NCBI RefSeq assembly: GCF_030253575.1
Contig: NC_080557.1
Span: 43,476,501 to 43,540,500 of the forward strand
DNA: 64,000 bases
Direction of reading: 5' to 3'
Source of the DNA: Rhododendron vialii
Lineage: Eukaryota > Streptophyta > Magnoliopsida > Ericales > Ericaceae
A program made the translations under genes and the position numbers. Shown in pieces: positions 12,101-22,300 of this stretch. The stretch's first letter is position 1. Each line of letters begins with the position of its first letter. The notes beneath the pieces were generated by a model that saw only the letters and a list, made by a program, of their open reading frames with translations, had not been told where the DNA came from and did no database searches.

Positions 12101-15100
12101 AAGTTGATCCAGATGTCAATCCAATTTCTTTCAACAATAAACTTAAACAGATAATTTGTTTAATAAACGCTCCTTCTCCTCTTTCTTTTAGTTCCTCCTT
12201 TCTTTCTTTCTTTTCTCATTTCTCATTTATTGTTTAGTATGAGTGATAATCTCAAATACCCAAGTTATGCATACCATGAGAAGTAGAAGCAAGTAGAAGC
12301 AGTAAATGGTATAAGCCTTACCTTCACGTAACCGATTAAGTAAAGGCTCAAATCTTCCTGCTGCTGCTAGATGCTGAACATTATCCTCCACCTTTTCCAT
12401 TAGTTTTAAAGCTTCCTCAGCTAAATTAGAAAGAGTGGGATGCTCTAGATTTCCTGCCGTGGTTGACAGCAGAACTAATGCCCCTTTTTCTGAAGCAAGT
12501 TTTGTACAATAAGCTTCATCACTTGAGAATTCAAGCAATAACTTGACAGCAGACTCTCTCTCTTTCTCGGAGCTGCCAATAAGGCTATGTATGGCCAATC
12601 TGGTTATACCCTCCTCAAGCATTATTTTCTGTGAAGAAATACCACAACTTTAGAAGAGTTTCAACAGCATACTTTGAAATACACGCAGACCGTTACAGAT
12701 GATTTTTTTAATGATATTATGGTCAGCAGCCATTTCAACAGCATACTTTGAAATACATGGAGACTACAGATGATTTTCTTAATGATATTGTAGTCAGCAG
12801 CCATATAATAAGAAAGGTACCGATGAGGAAATTTACAAATATTTCTTCTTTAGACAACAATACCAGCTCTCCCACACGAGGGCTCAAGGGACACAGTATT
12901 TCACCATGAGTTGAATTCAGGGACGGTGGGAAGTGCAAGGGTGGGGAGGCCTCCCCCATCCTTGCTAGTATGAAGTACCACTCTATATATGGTATAAAAT
13001 GTACACTAAATCCATAATATATTATATCGGCCCCTCCAAACTTTAAAGTTTAAAATAAAAAGTGGCTAGGTAGTGGAAAAAAATACTCTCGTTTGTGAGT
13101 ACATGTACGTTTAGCCAAGTATGAATAGAAAGTGGTTATATTTTCCTTGTAGAACACTATTCCTTAGATTTCATGCTTGAATTTCAAACTATATGCAAGG
13201 AAAACTTAAAAATTTAACAACCATGTGAAAAGGTGGAAACTAGGTTCTAAATCCTAGCTTCTACATAAATCCTAGCTCCGTCCCTGGTTGAATTCCCAAT
13301 CTGCTTTTGAACCAAAAACCTTGATACAAAACAACCTGAATCTTGTTAATTGGGAATCAAAAATTCTACTGCAGGACAGCACAACTATCGAAGTTATCAT
13401 GAAGCTTCTTACAAGGAATAAGCCACTTTTTAGGTTTTAACTCCTGCTTCAGTAAAGAGTTTGCCAACTTCCTAAATATATAAGCTGTTCGAATTGACAC
13501 CTAAAATGTTGGAAACATCTTACTTATATTTCTCACATGACAGAAATTTTCTATTCTGCACTGTCTCCTCTTTCAAGGCTAATTCTATGGTACATTTAGA
13601 CCTTACCCATAATACTTTGCTCAACAAATCTTCATTTCCTAAAAAGAGTTTCTTCAACGACGAAAGCCAATCTTGAGAATTATATACTCCATACACAACT
13701 TTTTAGTGGGAGTGACACTTGAACTTAGAACACATGTGCAGGCTTTAATGCTTAAAAAGCTTGAGTTCCTAACTCCTATGTAGTTATAAAGGTAAAGAAG
13801 TTCCCAACCAATTACTCATCTAAGTGGGATCATAAGTAGAATTAGTTTGATATCATGCAAACACGGAAACTTACATAATGCAAAAGATTAGCTCAAGTGG
13901 TACGAAGGGCAGAGGTAAATATGCCTGAAAAGCACAAGTCTCTAATAAGATGTATGGCAAAGTGGATATGTCAAAAAGTATTCCAAATCAAAATGAAAGG
14001 CCCGGAGAAAACATAATCAATCACATCCTATGTATGAGGGTGAGACTTGAAAATTTCACCTTACTTTCTTCATCCTTGGACATGCTAAGCAGCACCATGA
14101 GAGCTTTGCTTCTCAAAAGTGATCCTATACTCTTTGAGCTGTCCTTAAGCAAATTAACTACAAGAACAACTACACCAGCATTTCTCACTTTGTATCTGCT
14201 AGACGGGTGCTCTTCTGAAATCCTATAGATGTGATCCAAAACTCGTTCCACACAATTCTCCGAAGGTGACTCCTCACTAAGACACTGCACAGACAACTTA
14301 ATCTGAATCTCAACATTCCTATTGATCCATTCTTCAATGGCTCCAGCCAACCCAATGTTTGCGTTCAGCTCCAAAGACTTCAGGACCTGTCCTGTGACAG
14401 GACACGTTGGGTCACGACCATCCTCTATACACCGCTGAAACCAGTACTCAATGGCAGTCCTTTCGTAATTTTGTGAGGACTCCAAAACCACCGGATGCTT
14501 CATCACCTCCTTAGTCAATGGGCAGAGGAAGTTCTTGAATGGAGAAATTTGAGCATCATCTTCGAAATCTAGATCAAACTTTTGAGTCAAGACATCCGAT
14601 TCAAGTGACCAACTGTTCATAATTTTCTCAAGTGATGTCAAAATTCGCCTCTCTGAAACCGAATTTGAGCGGGCAATATCTTCTTTCAATAGCTTAACCT
14701 GTTCCAACAACTCAGTATGGTTATTGGAGTCAATTCCCAAAGCCCTAGCCAAATCCATGATTATAGCACTCTGTACTGCTTTGGTTGTTGGTCTACCTTG
14801 CCCTTCTTTTTGCAGCATCAATTGCACTCTCTTCTCATTCTCCGTTACCTGCACCATTATAGAGTATCACACAAGCAAAATTGCCTGTGCCTAAAGGCAC
14901 TTCCCAATTATATGACTGCACAACTATACCCTAAAGCACAACTAAACCAGCTCCAAACCTGAATCCCTACCAATATCTGTCTTTTAAAAAATACTTCACC
15001 AAATTCAATTACCGCAATATGAGGTGAAAAATTCGTAACCACCACTTTGACAGTTCAACCATTAATCAAGCCAAAAATTTCACACATTTCATCAAACATC

Positions 15101-15397
15101 TGATGAGAAAATATTAAGCTAGCTTTAGTTTCTTACTTCTTACATTGAACAATAAACAGCACATAAGATCGTTCGGCTACTGGTAGTCGAGCTAGAGCTC
15201 CAGTTTTAAGCTCGTTTATGAGCCCAGCCCGGCTTGTTTGTGGTGACTCGTTTACTAACCAATCCGAACTCAAACACCTCAATAGTAATAAACGTGCCGA
15301 GGTCGAGCTAGGGTATTTTTCGGCCCCGCTCGGCTCGTTTGCAGCCCTAAATTATTGATGAGTAATTGAGACTACATTTACTATCATGAAATCTACT

Positions 15398-15458
<61 letters not shown>

Positions 15459-15890
15459 GCCTACCTTAAACTGGGCTTGCTTCATATCTCTGGATAAATC
15501 AGCAACCTTCTTACGAAGATCAACAACGTCGTGAATTGAAGAGTCCAGCAAAGCCAACCACCCTCCAATTGCTAACGTGCACTCCTGGAGAGACGCGCAC
15601 AGCGAGAGGCAGTTGATGAGGACGAATATCTTGCTCCTGTTACGGTACGCCGACAAGGCCTCGTCGGCCTTCTTCAGCTCTCCGGAAATTCCCTTAACCG
15701 CCGTCTGTACCGGCGGCGAGAGGTTCTCCGGCGCCGGAGGCCTGAGCAGCTGGTTTAACAGCAGGTGGAGTCGCTTGGCGTACGCGGAGAACCGCCTTGG
15801 GTTTTCCCAAGCGTAGGAGTGGTCGGCGGCGGCGCAGATTTCGGATAGGGAGCGGTTGAGTAGGTCCACCGCCGGTGAGATGGACGTCAT
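9133..15890 (-). CDS. PUB44: U-box/armadillo-repeat E3 ubiquitin ligase (PUB42/43/44 group)
   Basis: Five exons read right to left: 15465-15890, 14060-14848, 12322-12628, 10854-11318, 9133-10250. All introns are GT-AG, phases agree, and the total is 1034 aa. The start is the ATG at 15890 (MTSISPAV); the frame stays open upstream but has no ATG there. An N-terminal helical domain (about 1-240) precedes a U-box at about 243-318 with FLCPLTKEVMKHPVVLESSQ and DPTCPVTGQVL. The remainder is armadillo-like helical repeats, for example LYNLSSLDDNATILVDSAV. Family knowledge: U-box proteins bind E2 enzymes, and this clade (SAUL1/PUB44) acts at the plasma membrane in senescence and immunity. The length fits the long PUB42-like form better than the roughly 800-aa PUB43/44, so the number within the clade is uncertain. 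Intron 1 opens with a CT tract, and introns 2 and 3 contain mobile elements. No break is seen. Confidence 0.93.
11358..11709 (-). mobile_element. TRIM (terminal-repeat retrotransposon in miniature), 352 bp
   Basis: It lies in intron 3 of the U-box gene. Two direct 108-bp LTRs (11358-11465 and 11602-11709) flank a 136-bp interior. Read on the minus strand, the interior starts with the initiator-Met-tRNA primer site TGGTATCAGAGC (11590-11601) and ends with a purine-rich tract beside the second LTR. 5-bp target duplications ATAGT flank it. Non-coding, as TRIMs are. The LTRs are about 92% identical by eye, suggesting an insertion a few million years old. It looks structurally whole. Confidence 0.88.
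12659..12803. repeat. Tandem duplication of about 72 bp in intron 2 of the U-box gene
   Basis: Units 12659-12732 and 12733-12803 both start TTTCAACAGCATACTTTGAA and end GTCAGCAGCCA. They begin only about 30 bp from the exon 3 acceptor, so the branch-point region was duplicated. Confidence 0.9.
12919..13286. mobile_element. MULE-type MITE, 368 bp
   Basis: Perfect 9-bp target duplications GTTGAATTC (12910-12918 and 13287-13295). The terminal repeats read AGGGACGG and CCGTCCCTG. It sits in intron 2 of the U-box gene. It is nearly the same length as the element at 4786 and its ends are similar. Confidence 0.85.
15170..15347. mobile_element. Fragment of a hAT-type element
   Basis: The right end GCTCGTTTGCAGCCCTA matches the terminus of the complete element at 47884-48471, and the interior is rich in GAGCTCGAG-like repeats. 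No matching left end or target duplication is visible. It is in intron 1 of the U-box gene. Confidence 0.5.
15401..15455. repeat. (GA)n microsatellite just inside intron 1 of the U-box gene
   Basis: About 27 units. On the transcribed strand it is a CU tract starting 10 nt after the exon 1 5' splice site. Confidence 0.97.
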
Positions 15891-16041
15891 TTCAAGGGAT
15901 TGGAGGGAGGCATGGAGTAAAGGATTTTGCGAGTGAAGTTGACTTGAAGTACCGACACGGAATTGCAATGACGTGTGTGTAAATTACTGCGACTTAGCTA
16001 GGAAGTAGCAGTTTGGAGATATTGAGCTCTTGGCGTTTTCC

Positions 16042-16063
16042 CTCTCTCTCTCTCTCTCTCTCT
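16042..16063. repeat. (CT)n tract in the U-box gene leader or promoter
   Basis: Eleven CT units about 150 bp upstream of the ATG; GA on the coding strand. Confidence 0.9.
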
Positions 16064-16330
16064 AACCAGCCGGGCCACCACCGCGTTGGAGCTTCTGGAG
16101 GAGAAGAAAGGAAAAGTCAAACCTGACCACGCCAAGGGAAGACTTCTTAAATTTTACGAGTAAAAAAAACGCTCCTTATCTTGCCACTTCTTTTTTTTTA
16201 ACGCAACTCCCATGCAAATGTATTTTTGCACAAAAAAACATTTGCAAGTGAGTGATATTAACAAAAAGGGAAATGGCAAAATTATTTCCCTAAAAAAAAA
16301 CCTGTTGTTGGATCAAAATGCTAGCTATGC

Positions 16331-16569
16331 TACTTCCATCGTCTCAAATTGGATGTTAATTTTTTATATTCGTACTAATTTTTAGTAATTCATAATATCT
16401 TTCATTATGGATCTCAAAAAATGTGAAATATGAATTTTGCTTGATAATTCTCGATTAGTTCTATCATACAAAATTTTCAAACTCATGAAAAACGTTATAG
16501 ATTGAAATATAAGCGATAAAAATTGACACGAATTCAAAAATTATTCTCTTTTTGGAGACGGAGGGAGTA
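16331..16569. mobile_element. Stowaway-type MITE
   Basis: TA-flanked ends TACTTCCATCGTCTC and GAGACGGAGGGAGTA are inverted copies of the Stowaway terminus. 239 bp, AT-rich and non-coding. Confidence 0.8.
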
Positions 16570-16579
16570 CGTAGTATTT

Positions 16580-16873
16580 ACACTACATAGGGTCAATCTC
16601 TGGTCCTATAAAAATACAGAGAAATATTTATAAATTTTAAAATATTTTTTAGAGGGCCTTGTAAAAAATCAGTTCGATCCGACATCGGCAAGTATTTTTT
16701 CTGAATTCGTAGGCCTGAAACTGCTTAACTGATCAGTTTCGTCCTAAGAATCCAGAATAAATACTTACCGATAAAGTTAACTTTTTTACAGAGCCCTGGA
16801 AAAATGTTTTAAAATTTATGAATATTTTTCTGTATTTTTGAATGACCCAAGATGAGCCCTACGTAAATGTAAT
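16580..16873. mobile_element. MITE with long imperfect inverted repeats
   Basis: The left arm (AAATACAGAGAAATATTTAT) mirrors the right arm (ATGAATATTTTTCTGTATTT). The centre carries GCAAGTATTTTTTCTGAATT against its inverse near 16750. A related structure lies at about 50268-50575. Confidence 0.55.
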
Positions 16874-16879
16874 GTGAAA

Positions 16880-16983
16880 ATGATGGCCTATGACGTGTTT
16901 TGATAATTAATTTCAGCATTAACAAATGTTCTTAGCTTGTAATTGGTGGGTATTAATTATCAAAACACGTCCTTGGCCGTCAA
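16880..16983. repeat. Hairpin element with 20-bp inverted repeats
   Basis: GACGTGTTTTGATAATTAAT at 16892-16911 is matched by its exact inverse at 16952-16971, with weaker pairing outside. Confidence 0.75.
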
Positions 16984-17094
16984 TTTCCCATGTAATTACA
17001 TAGTGTACGTAGTTGGATACTGTCACAAGAGACATGCGGCCAGTTTATGGGTGTTGATTTCTCTTCAGGAAAAACTAATACTACGCTACTTGAC

Positions 17095-17330
17095 TTGACC
17101 AAATTTTGAGAAGTTTTCTGTTTTGTTTGGTTTGTGATTTGAGTAGTGTTTTTAAAAAATGAGTGGAGAGAGAAATAAGAGTAATAATTGAAGATAGAGG
17201 TAAAAAATAGAAAGAGGGAGAGAGAGAAAGAGATTGAGAAAAGAGAGTAATGAGAGAAAAGTTAGAGTAATGATTGAGTTGATAAATATTTTTTAAATAG
17301 AGTTGTGAAGTGAATAACGTATACATTAAT
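17095..17330. mobile_element. MITE of the GGAGAGAGAAAT/AATGATTGAAG family
   Basis: Shares GAGTGGAGAGAGAAAT, AATAATTGAAGATAG and TGAGTTGA blocks with the element inside the asparagine synthetase pseudogene at 43361-43577, and less fully with 49290-49420. Ends are not exact. Confidence 0.55.
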
Positions 17331-17335
17331 TTAAT

Positions 17336-17611
17336 TACTCCATCCGTCCCCTTATTATAGTTCAGTATTCCATTTCGGATTGTCCCTTAATAAGTATCCA
17401 TTTGGTAAAGTTAGTTAGTAAAAGTTGGAACATTGTTTATTTTATCCTTAAAAGTAGATTCCATTTTGAAAATTTAGTGAGTAAAAAGTGTAATGATGAT
17501 GGGTAAGTAGGAAAAGTGGAGAAAAAAATTGATGTGAAAGATATAATGATGATATTTTTTTAATAAGTTAGAGTTACGAAATAGGACATTTAAAAAGGGA
17601 CGGAAAGAGTA
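17336..17611. mobile_element. Stowaway-type MITE
   Basis: TA-flanked termini TACTCCATCCGTCCCC and GGGACGGAAAGAGTA. 276 bp, AT-rich, directly adjoining the preceding MITE. Confidence 0.8.
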
Positions 17612-17643
17612 TTATTTACATACTAATCTTAAACACATCGAAG

Positions 17644-17752
17644 ACTGCCCTGCCCGAATGATTTACACGAGGACCAATCGAAGTGTCCCTGCCCGAATGA
17701 TTTACACGAGGACCAATCGAAGTGTCTGTCATAGGACCAATCGAAGTGTACG
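17644..17752. repeat. Tandem repeat, unit about 44 bp
   Basis: Two near-identical units contain CCTGCCCGAATGATTTACAC and GAGGACCAATCGAAGTGT. A third partial unit (AGGACCAATCGAAGTGT) follows, and GTCTGTCATAGGA is repeated nearby. Confidence 0.9.
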
Positions 17753-18267
17753 TCTGTCTGTCATAGGAGAGCTGAGAGCATCTTAATCCCGTAATCTTCG
17801 TTAGTCGTCACACATGACCCAGCAACATAATGAGGTCACGTCCTTCTAGAACCATAGGAAGATTTCGATCTGAAAATAGGATAAAACCTGGTCTAGCTGG
17901 CTACGACTGTGGTGGAAGGGGAAAAAAATTACTACTACTACTACTGTGTTTTTAATCTCTTATCAAAGATTTTAATCATGGTATTAATTTCTTGTCGAAG
18001 ATTTATTGGACTCGAACCCGACTCGAAAAGACATGCGGGTCCCACTCTTGTTTTTTCGCTCGAAGTTATCCAAAAACCGTGTTTGCAAAACCTTTTTCCA
18101 ACATTATCATTGAAGCACATTGTTTTCTTTAAGTAGTACATCCTAAAATCCCGTCAATGCAAAAGGAAAATTTGATATGCTTTTTACCGACATGCCAGAT
18201 AAGATGAAGCTCCACCACAGGCAACCAGTCCCCCCAGAATTCCCTCCACAAAACAGACCTGAACAAT

Positions 18268-18364
18268 TCTTCTAGTAAGTTCTAAGTTCTAACTAATACA
18301 GTGTGCGCAACGAGATGAATTCTTCTAGTAAGTTCTAACTAATACAGTGTGCGCAACGAGATCA
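18268..18364. repeat. Tandem duplication of about 50 bp
   Basis: TTCTTCTAGTAAGTTCTAA and TAATACAGTGTGCGCAACGA occur twice in a row. No gene in the repeat. Confidence 0.9.
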
Positions 18365-18487
18365 AGCTCTGCACAAATTCCCAGTTGACCATTTTTGCCA
18401 ACGAAGAAGCTAATTTTCTGTACCTCTATCATTTTTGATTTCTTTTTTGGACATAACAAGCAAAAGTTCAAAGAATAACAAGCAACA

Positions 18488-18758
18488 CGGATTACCACCC
18501 AGGGCGGGGTGGTAGCAAAGATGGCAATGGGTTACTTCCATGTGGTCACAAATTTGAGGCATGTCGATGCCCGTTTGAATTCCATGATCCGTTTATTGCC
18601 TTCTTCCGCGTCGGGTGAGGCAGTGCGAACTTATGGGTTTCAAGTCTCCTTTGGGGGTACCCGCTGAGGGTCTGGAGTCTCTATGGTCACGCCTAGGAGA
18701 GGGTTGCTATGCATGGTTGTTCGCTCCTCCACCATTTTTACTTAACCAAAAAAAAAAA
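18488..18758 (+). mobile_element. Probable SINE
   Basis: About 270 bp, with a B-box-like GTTTGAATTCC near 18575 and a poly-A tail at 18746-18757. AAGCAAC before and AAGCGAC after may be a degenerate target duplication. The structure resembles longer plant SINEs. Confidence 0.5.
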
Positions 18759-18930
18759 GCGACAAAGGAGTATTACCGCTGTGCTTGACTTTGCATAATG
18801 AACACAAGATAGAGAGGCCAAGGAATATTATCAATTTACCACTGTGTTGTTGAATGAATACTCACTGTATTTCATACATAAAATTCAATACAAAATACCA
18901 AGGACTATTAGCAGCCCAATAAGTATATAA

Positions 18931-19054
18931 CCACACACAAACACTTAAACACACTCACTTACAATAGGAATGGGTCCCACACACATTGGACACCTCAAGT
19001 GTGTGTGGGACCCACCCCTATTGTGAGGGAGTGTGTATAAGTGTTTATGTGTGG
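18931..19054. repeat. 124-bp near-palindrome beside the NDA 3' end
   Basis: The left arm contains CCACACACAAACACTTAAAC and ACAATAGGAATGGGTCCCAC. The right arm holds their inverse, ending AAGTGTTTATGTGTGG. A partial third copy (ACCCACCCCTATTGTG) lies at about 19121-19170. Confidence 0.85.
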
Positions 19055-19312
19055 TGATAGCATTGTTGTATGACCTCAATCATGTTCTCACAGATGTAGA
19101 GCAAATATCGCAATCCAGTATGTGAGACCCACCCCTATTGTGCGCGAGTGTATGTGGTGGTAGCATTGTTGTACGATAGCAAATATTGCAATTAGAAGGC
19201 AGGGTAGGCAAATATTGAAATATTCCTCCTTTTTCCCATCATTTCTTTTTCCTTTCTTTGCGGAAGATTTGGGAGATGGGATTGGATCTTGAATGGAAAC
19301 CCCCATTCCAAC

Positions 19313-22300
19313 CTATATCCGGCTTATATCGCGGCCAAAAATGAAAGTCGTAGTCCAGTTGATTGCCACATAGAATCGGTTTCTCCAGCTCAGGACACGC
19401 GTGAGATACGCTGAGCGCCAAATAAACCAACTAACGAATCCTGCCATAGATACCCCTTTGGCCTCCTATATAAAGGGCTCCGTCAGTCAGCCATTCCATC
19501 AGCTAATAGCAAAATAGAAGAGGCTATGATATGTTGAGGAATTTTACCTTGCTCTGCCGCAGGTCCACGAGAGCCTTGAATCGGCCAATGGTTGCCATGC
19601 TACCCAAATGCTTATAGACAAACGGTTTTCCTAAGTCTATATCTTGTGCTGCATATGCATGTCCTCCACTGGCTTTACCCACCCTGTTCAATTCATTTGC
19701 TAGATATTTCCCCTGCCGCTCTGCAACCTGTTTTAAGCGCCCCAAATGGAAAACCAAAAGACCAGAGATAGCTCCAATGAGTGGCCTGAGAATTTCATCT
19801 AAAGCAACCACAAGGAAAAATATTTAAACCTTCCATTGCCAAACTTTGTTACGGTAACTGGATTGTAACGGATTCCTCTCGGTATAGGGACCCGTTGTTA
19901 CAAAGAAAGCATTAAGGAGTTGATTTGATTCATATGGATGATTATTGTCCTTACTACTGTTCTGTTCTGTTTAAAAGTGTGAGATCTGAAAAATAATGGA
20001 GTTTGATTAGTTTTTTTTTTTAATCGGCAATGGAGTTTGATTAGTTGTCAGAACTTGTAAAACAGATACGACTGTTTTCAACAAAACAAGACTATTTGGA
20101 AAGTTCTAAAAAAAGTAACTAAGAAATTACAAGGCATTATCCAAAGAAAGGGATCATCTAATTGGGAGAAACAAACTGAATGCCTCGTATCAGAATGTGA
20201 GATCTGAAATTAGCTGTTTTGGCATCGGGCATCAAGTTGTAAGGATCGGCTCGAAAACTCCAGTGAGATGATCCCCTGATGAGCAACTAATTTGTGATCT
20301 CAAATTTGCTAATCTTCATAAAATCTGCAATCAACTCAACAAGGCCAAGAGATGGGCCAAGTGGCTGAGAATAACGGCTTCCCCATCCCTCACATCAATT
20401 TTAAAAAAGAAAAAACAAGCCCTTTTAACTACTTTACACCTCGACACAAAAATTAGAAAATCTGAGAACTGAATTTCTTCACAACTTACCTGGGCCAAAG
20501 CAGGAAGGACAGGTTTGCCTGTACTTTCAAGGAACCCACTACAGTCACCAATTGAGAATACATCCTGGGCAGATGGGACTCGCAGCCACTCGTCGACGCC
20601 AATCCTGTAAACATGATATTCTCTTATCCTCTTCTAGGGAACACAATCACAAGACCATTCCATGAGCCTAGTATAATGTTTTATAACTATGGCAAAAATG
20701 AAAGGCAGGAGAAGAGGAAAAACTTTTCCCCAATAAACACCCACGGACAATTATTTGAGAAAAAATCAAATGTGCTAGATGCTGAAAGAACTATGTATAG
20801 TGAAAGAAAGAGGACTATGTACACTACGAAAGAAGATCCCAAACTATATGTCAAAGTTTGACAGTTGGATGGGAAAACATACAGCAAATAGAAAAATTCA
20901 GAGTTTACCTTCCTCCTGGAGCTTTTGGAAGTTCTAGATTTTTAATGAAAGGGGAGGGACCAACACCAGTAGACCATACTAACAATCCATACGGAACATC
21001 CGTACCATCGCTGAGAACTATCTTCTGAGGTAGAACATCCTTGACAACCCCACGAACAAGCCGAACTCCTGACTGAGAATGAACGGAGTAAAATGAACCA
21101 ATCAGGATAAAGAACTATAACAACATGCAATAAAAGGACGACATTTATGACTAAGAATTGCTAACTAGATGAATGTTATGTTTCCTACTTGTTTCCATTT
21201 CCATTCTTTCTATCAGAAATCTCTGCATTCCGGTAATATTGTTGAACTCTAATGAGCATGGTGCCTAGGCCAACACAGGCATGAGTGACGCATGCGACAC
21301 TTCCATGTTAGGGCACTGCTTAAATGATAGTTTACTCGTTCTTGTCAAGAATAGCTTCTAAATTTGATCCTATAGTCAATGGAAGCCAAAGACGGAGAAA
21401 AAAAAAATTCTGTCTTCATTGCTCGCAGAATTACGTAGAGACTCACTTTAACCTATATTATTGACATGTTAATGCATTGAAATTTTTGAGAAAATTCTTG
21501 ATTTAAAGATAAATTCCCCAAAATGGTTAGACAATAAAGATAGTCCCCCTCTGAGATATTCCTGGAGGAGCTCGCTTGCCCTACCCGCAAGTTATTGAGC
21601 CCGCCGTTAAGTGCCACGGGGCAATCCTCTTTCGGATACCCACAGTATCTATACACACAACCAAGGTTTCTATGTGATCAAATAGATGAAACATAAAGAT
21701 TGTGTTTTATAGATTCACGGGTACTTTTCTAGTACTATATTAGAGCTAGTCAATCAGGAGGGTGAAGTATTTTGGATTTTGTGGAAAAAAAATTAGAGAC
21801 TCAGGCTAATGTGTACACCCAGATCGCATTGCCCATCATCCACAAATGATATGGATTACAGTATCGAAAGACCAGAAAACAAGATATACCAGCCAAAAAT
21901 TAGGTTTTGAAGCACCATCCATGCAGGAACCGAAAACAGCAGCACAATACATGTATGGCAAAAAAGTACAAACTACTGACCATGAGGAAAAAAAAACCCA
22001 CTTTATTTCATAAACAGGACAACATTTAAGACCAACTGACATAGAATAAGTGAGATTAATGCTGTCCTACAATCTTTCACCGAAAGTTACATGTGTTAGA
22101 CTTATCCATGCTTAGTACAAACTGGTGTTCTCTACAGTCAACACCCTCAAAACAAAAGGTAAAAAAAAAAGATTGTCAACTTTGAAAAGTTAGCTTGCAT
22201 GTTATAATGATACTTTAATACTTGAATGTGAACGCGTTACACGAAATACCCTTAAAAGTAGAAATCTCAAATAGGCAGCAGAAGCAAAAATGGAATGAAG

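Larger units (their letters stand above)
15969..19312. other. Intergenic repeat-rich interval between the U-box and NDA genes
   Basis: No gene. It holds a leader CT tract (16042-16063), two Stowaway MITEs, a MITE with long imperfect inverted repeats (about 16580-16873), a short hairpin element (about 16880-16983), a GAGAGAGAAAT-rich MITE (about 17095-17330), two tandem repeats, a SINE-like element and a palindrome next to the NDA 3' end. Confidence 0.6.
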
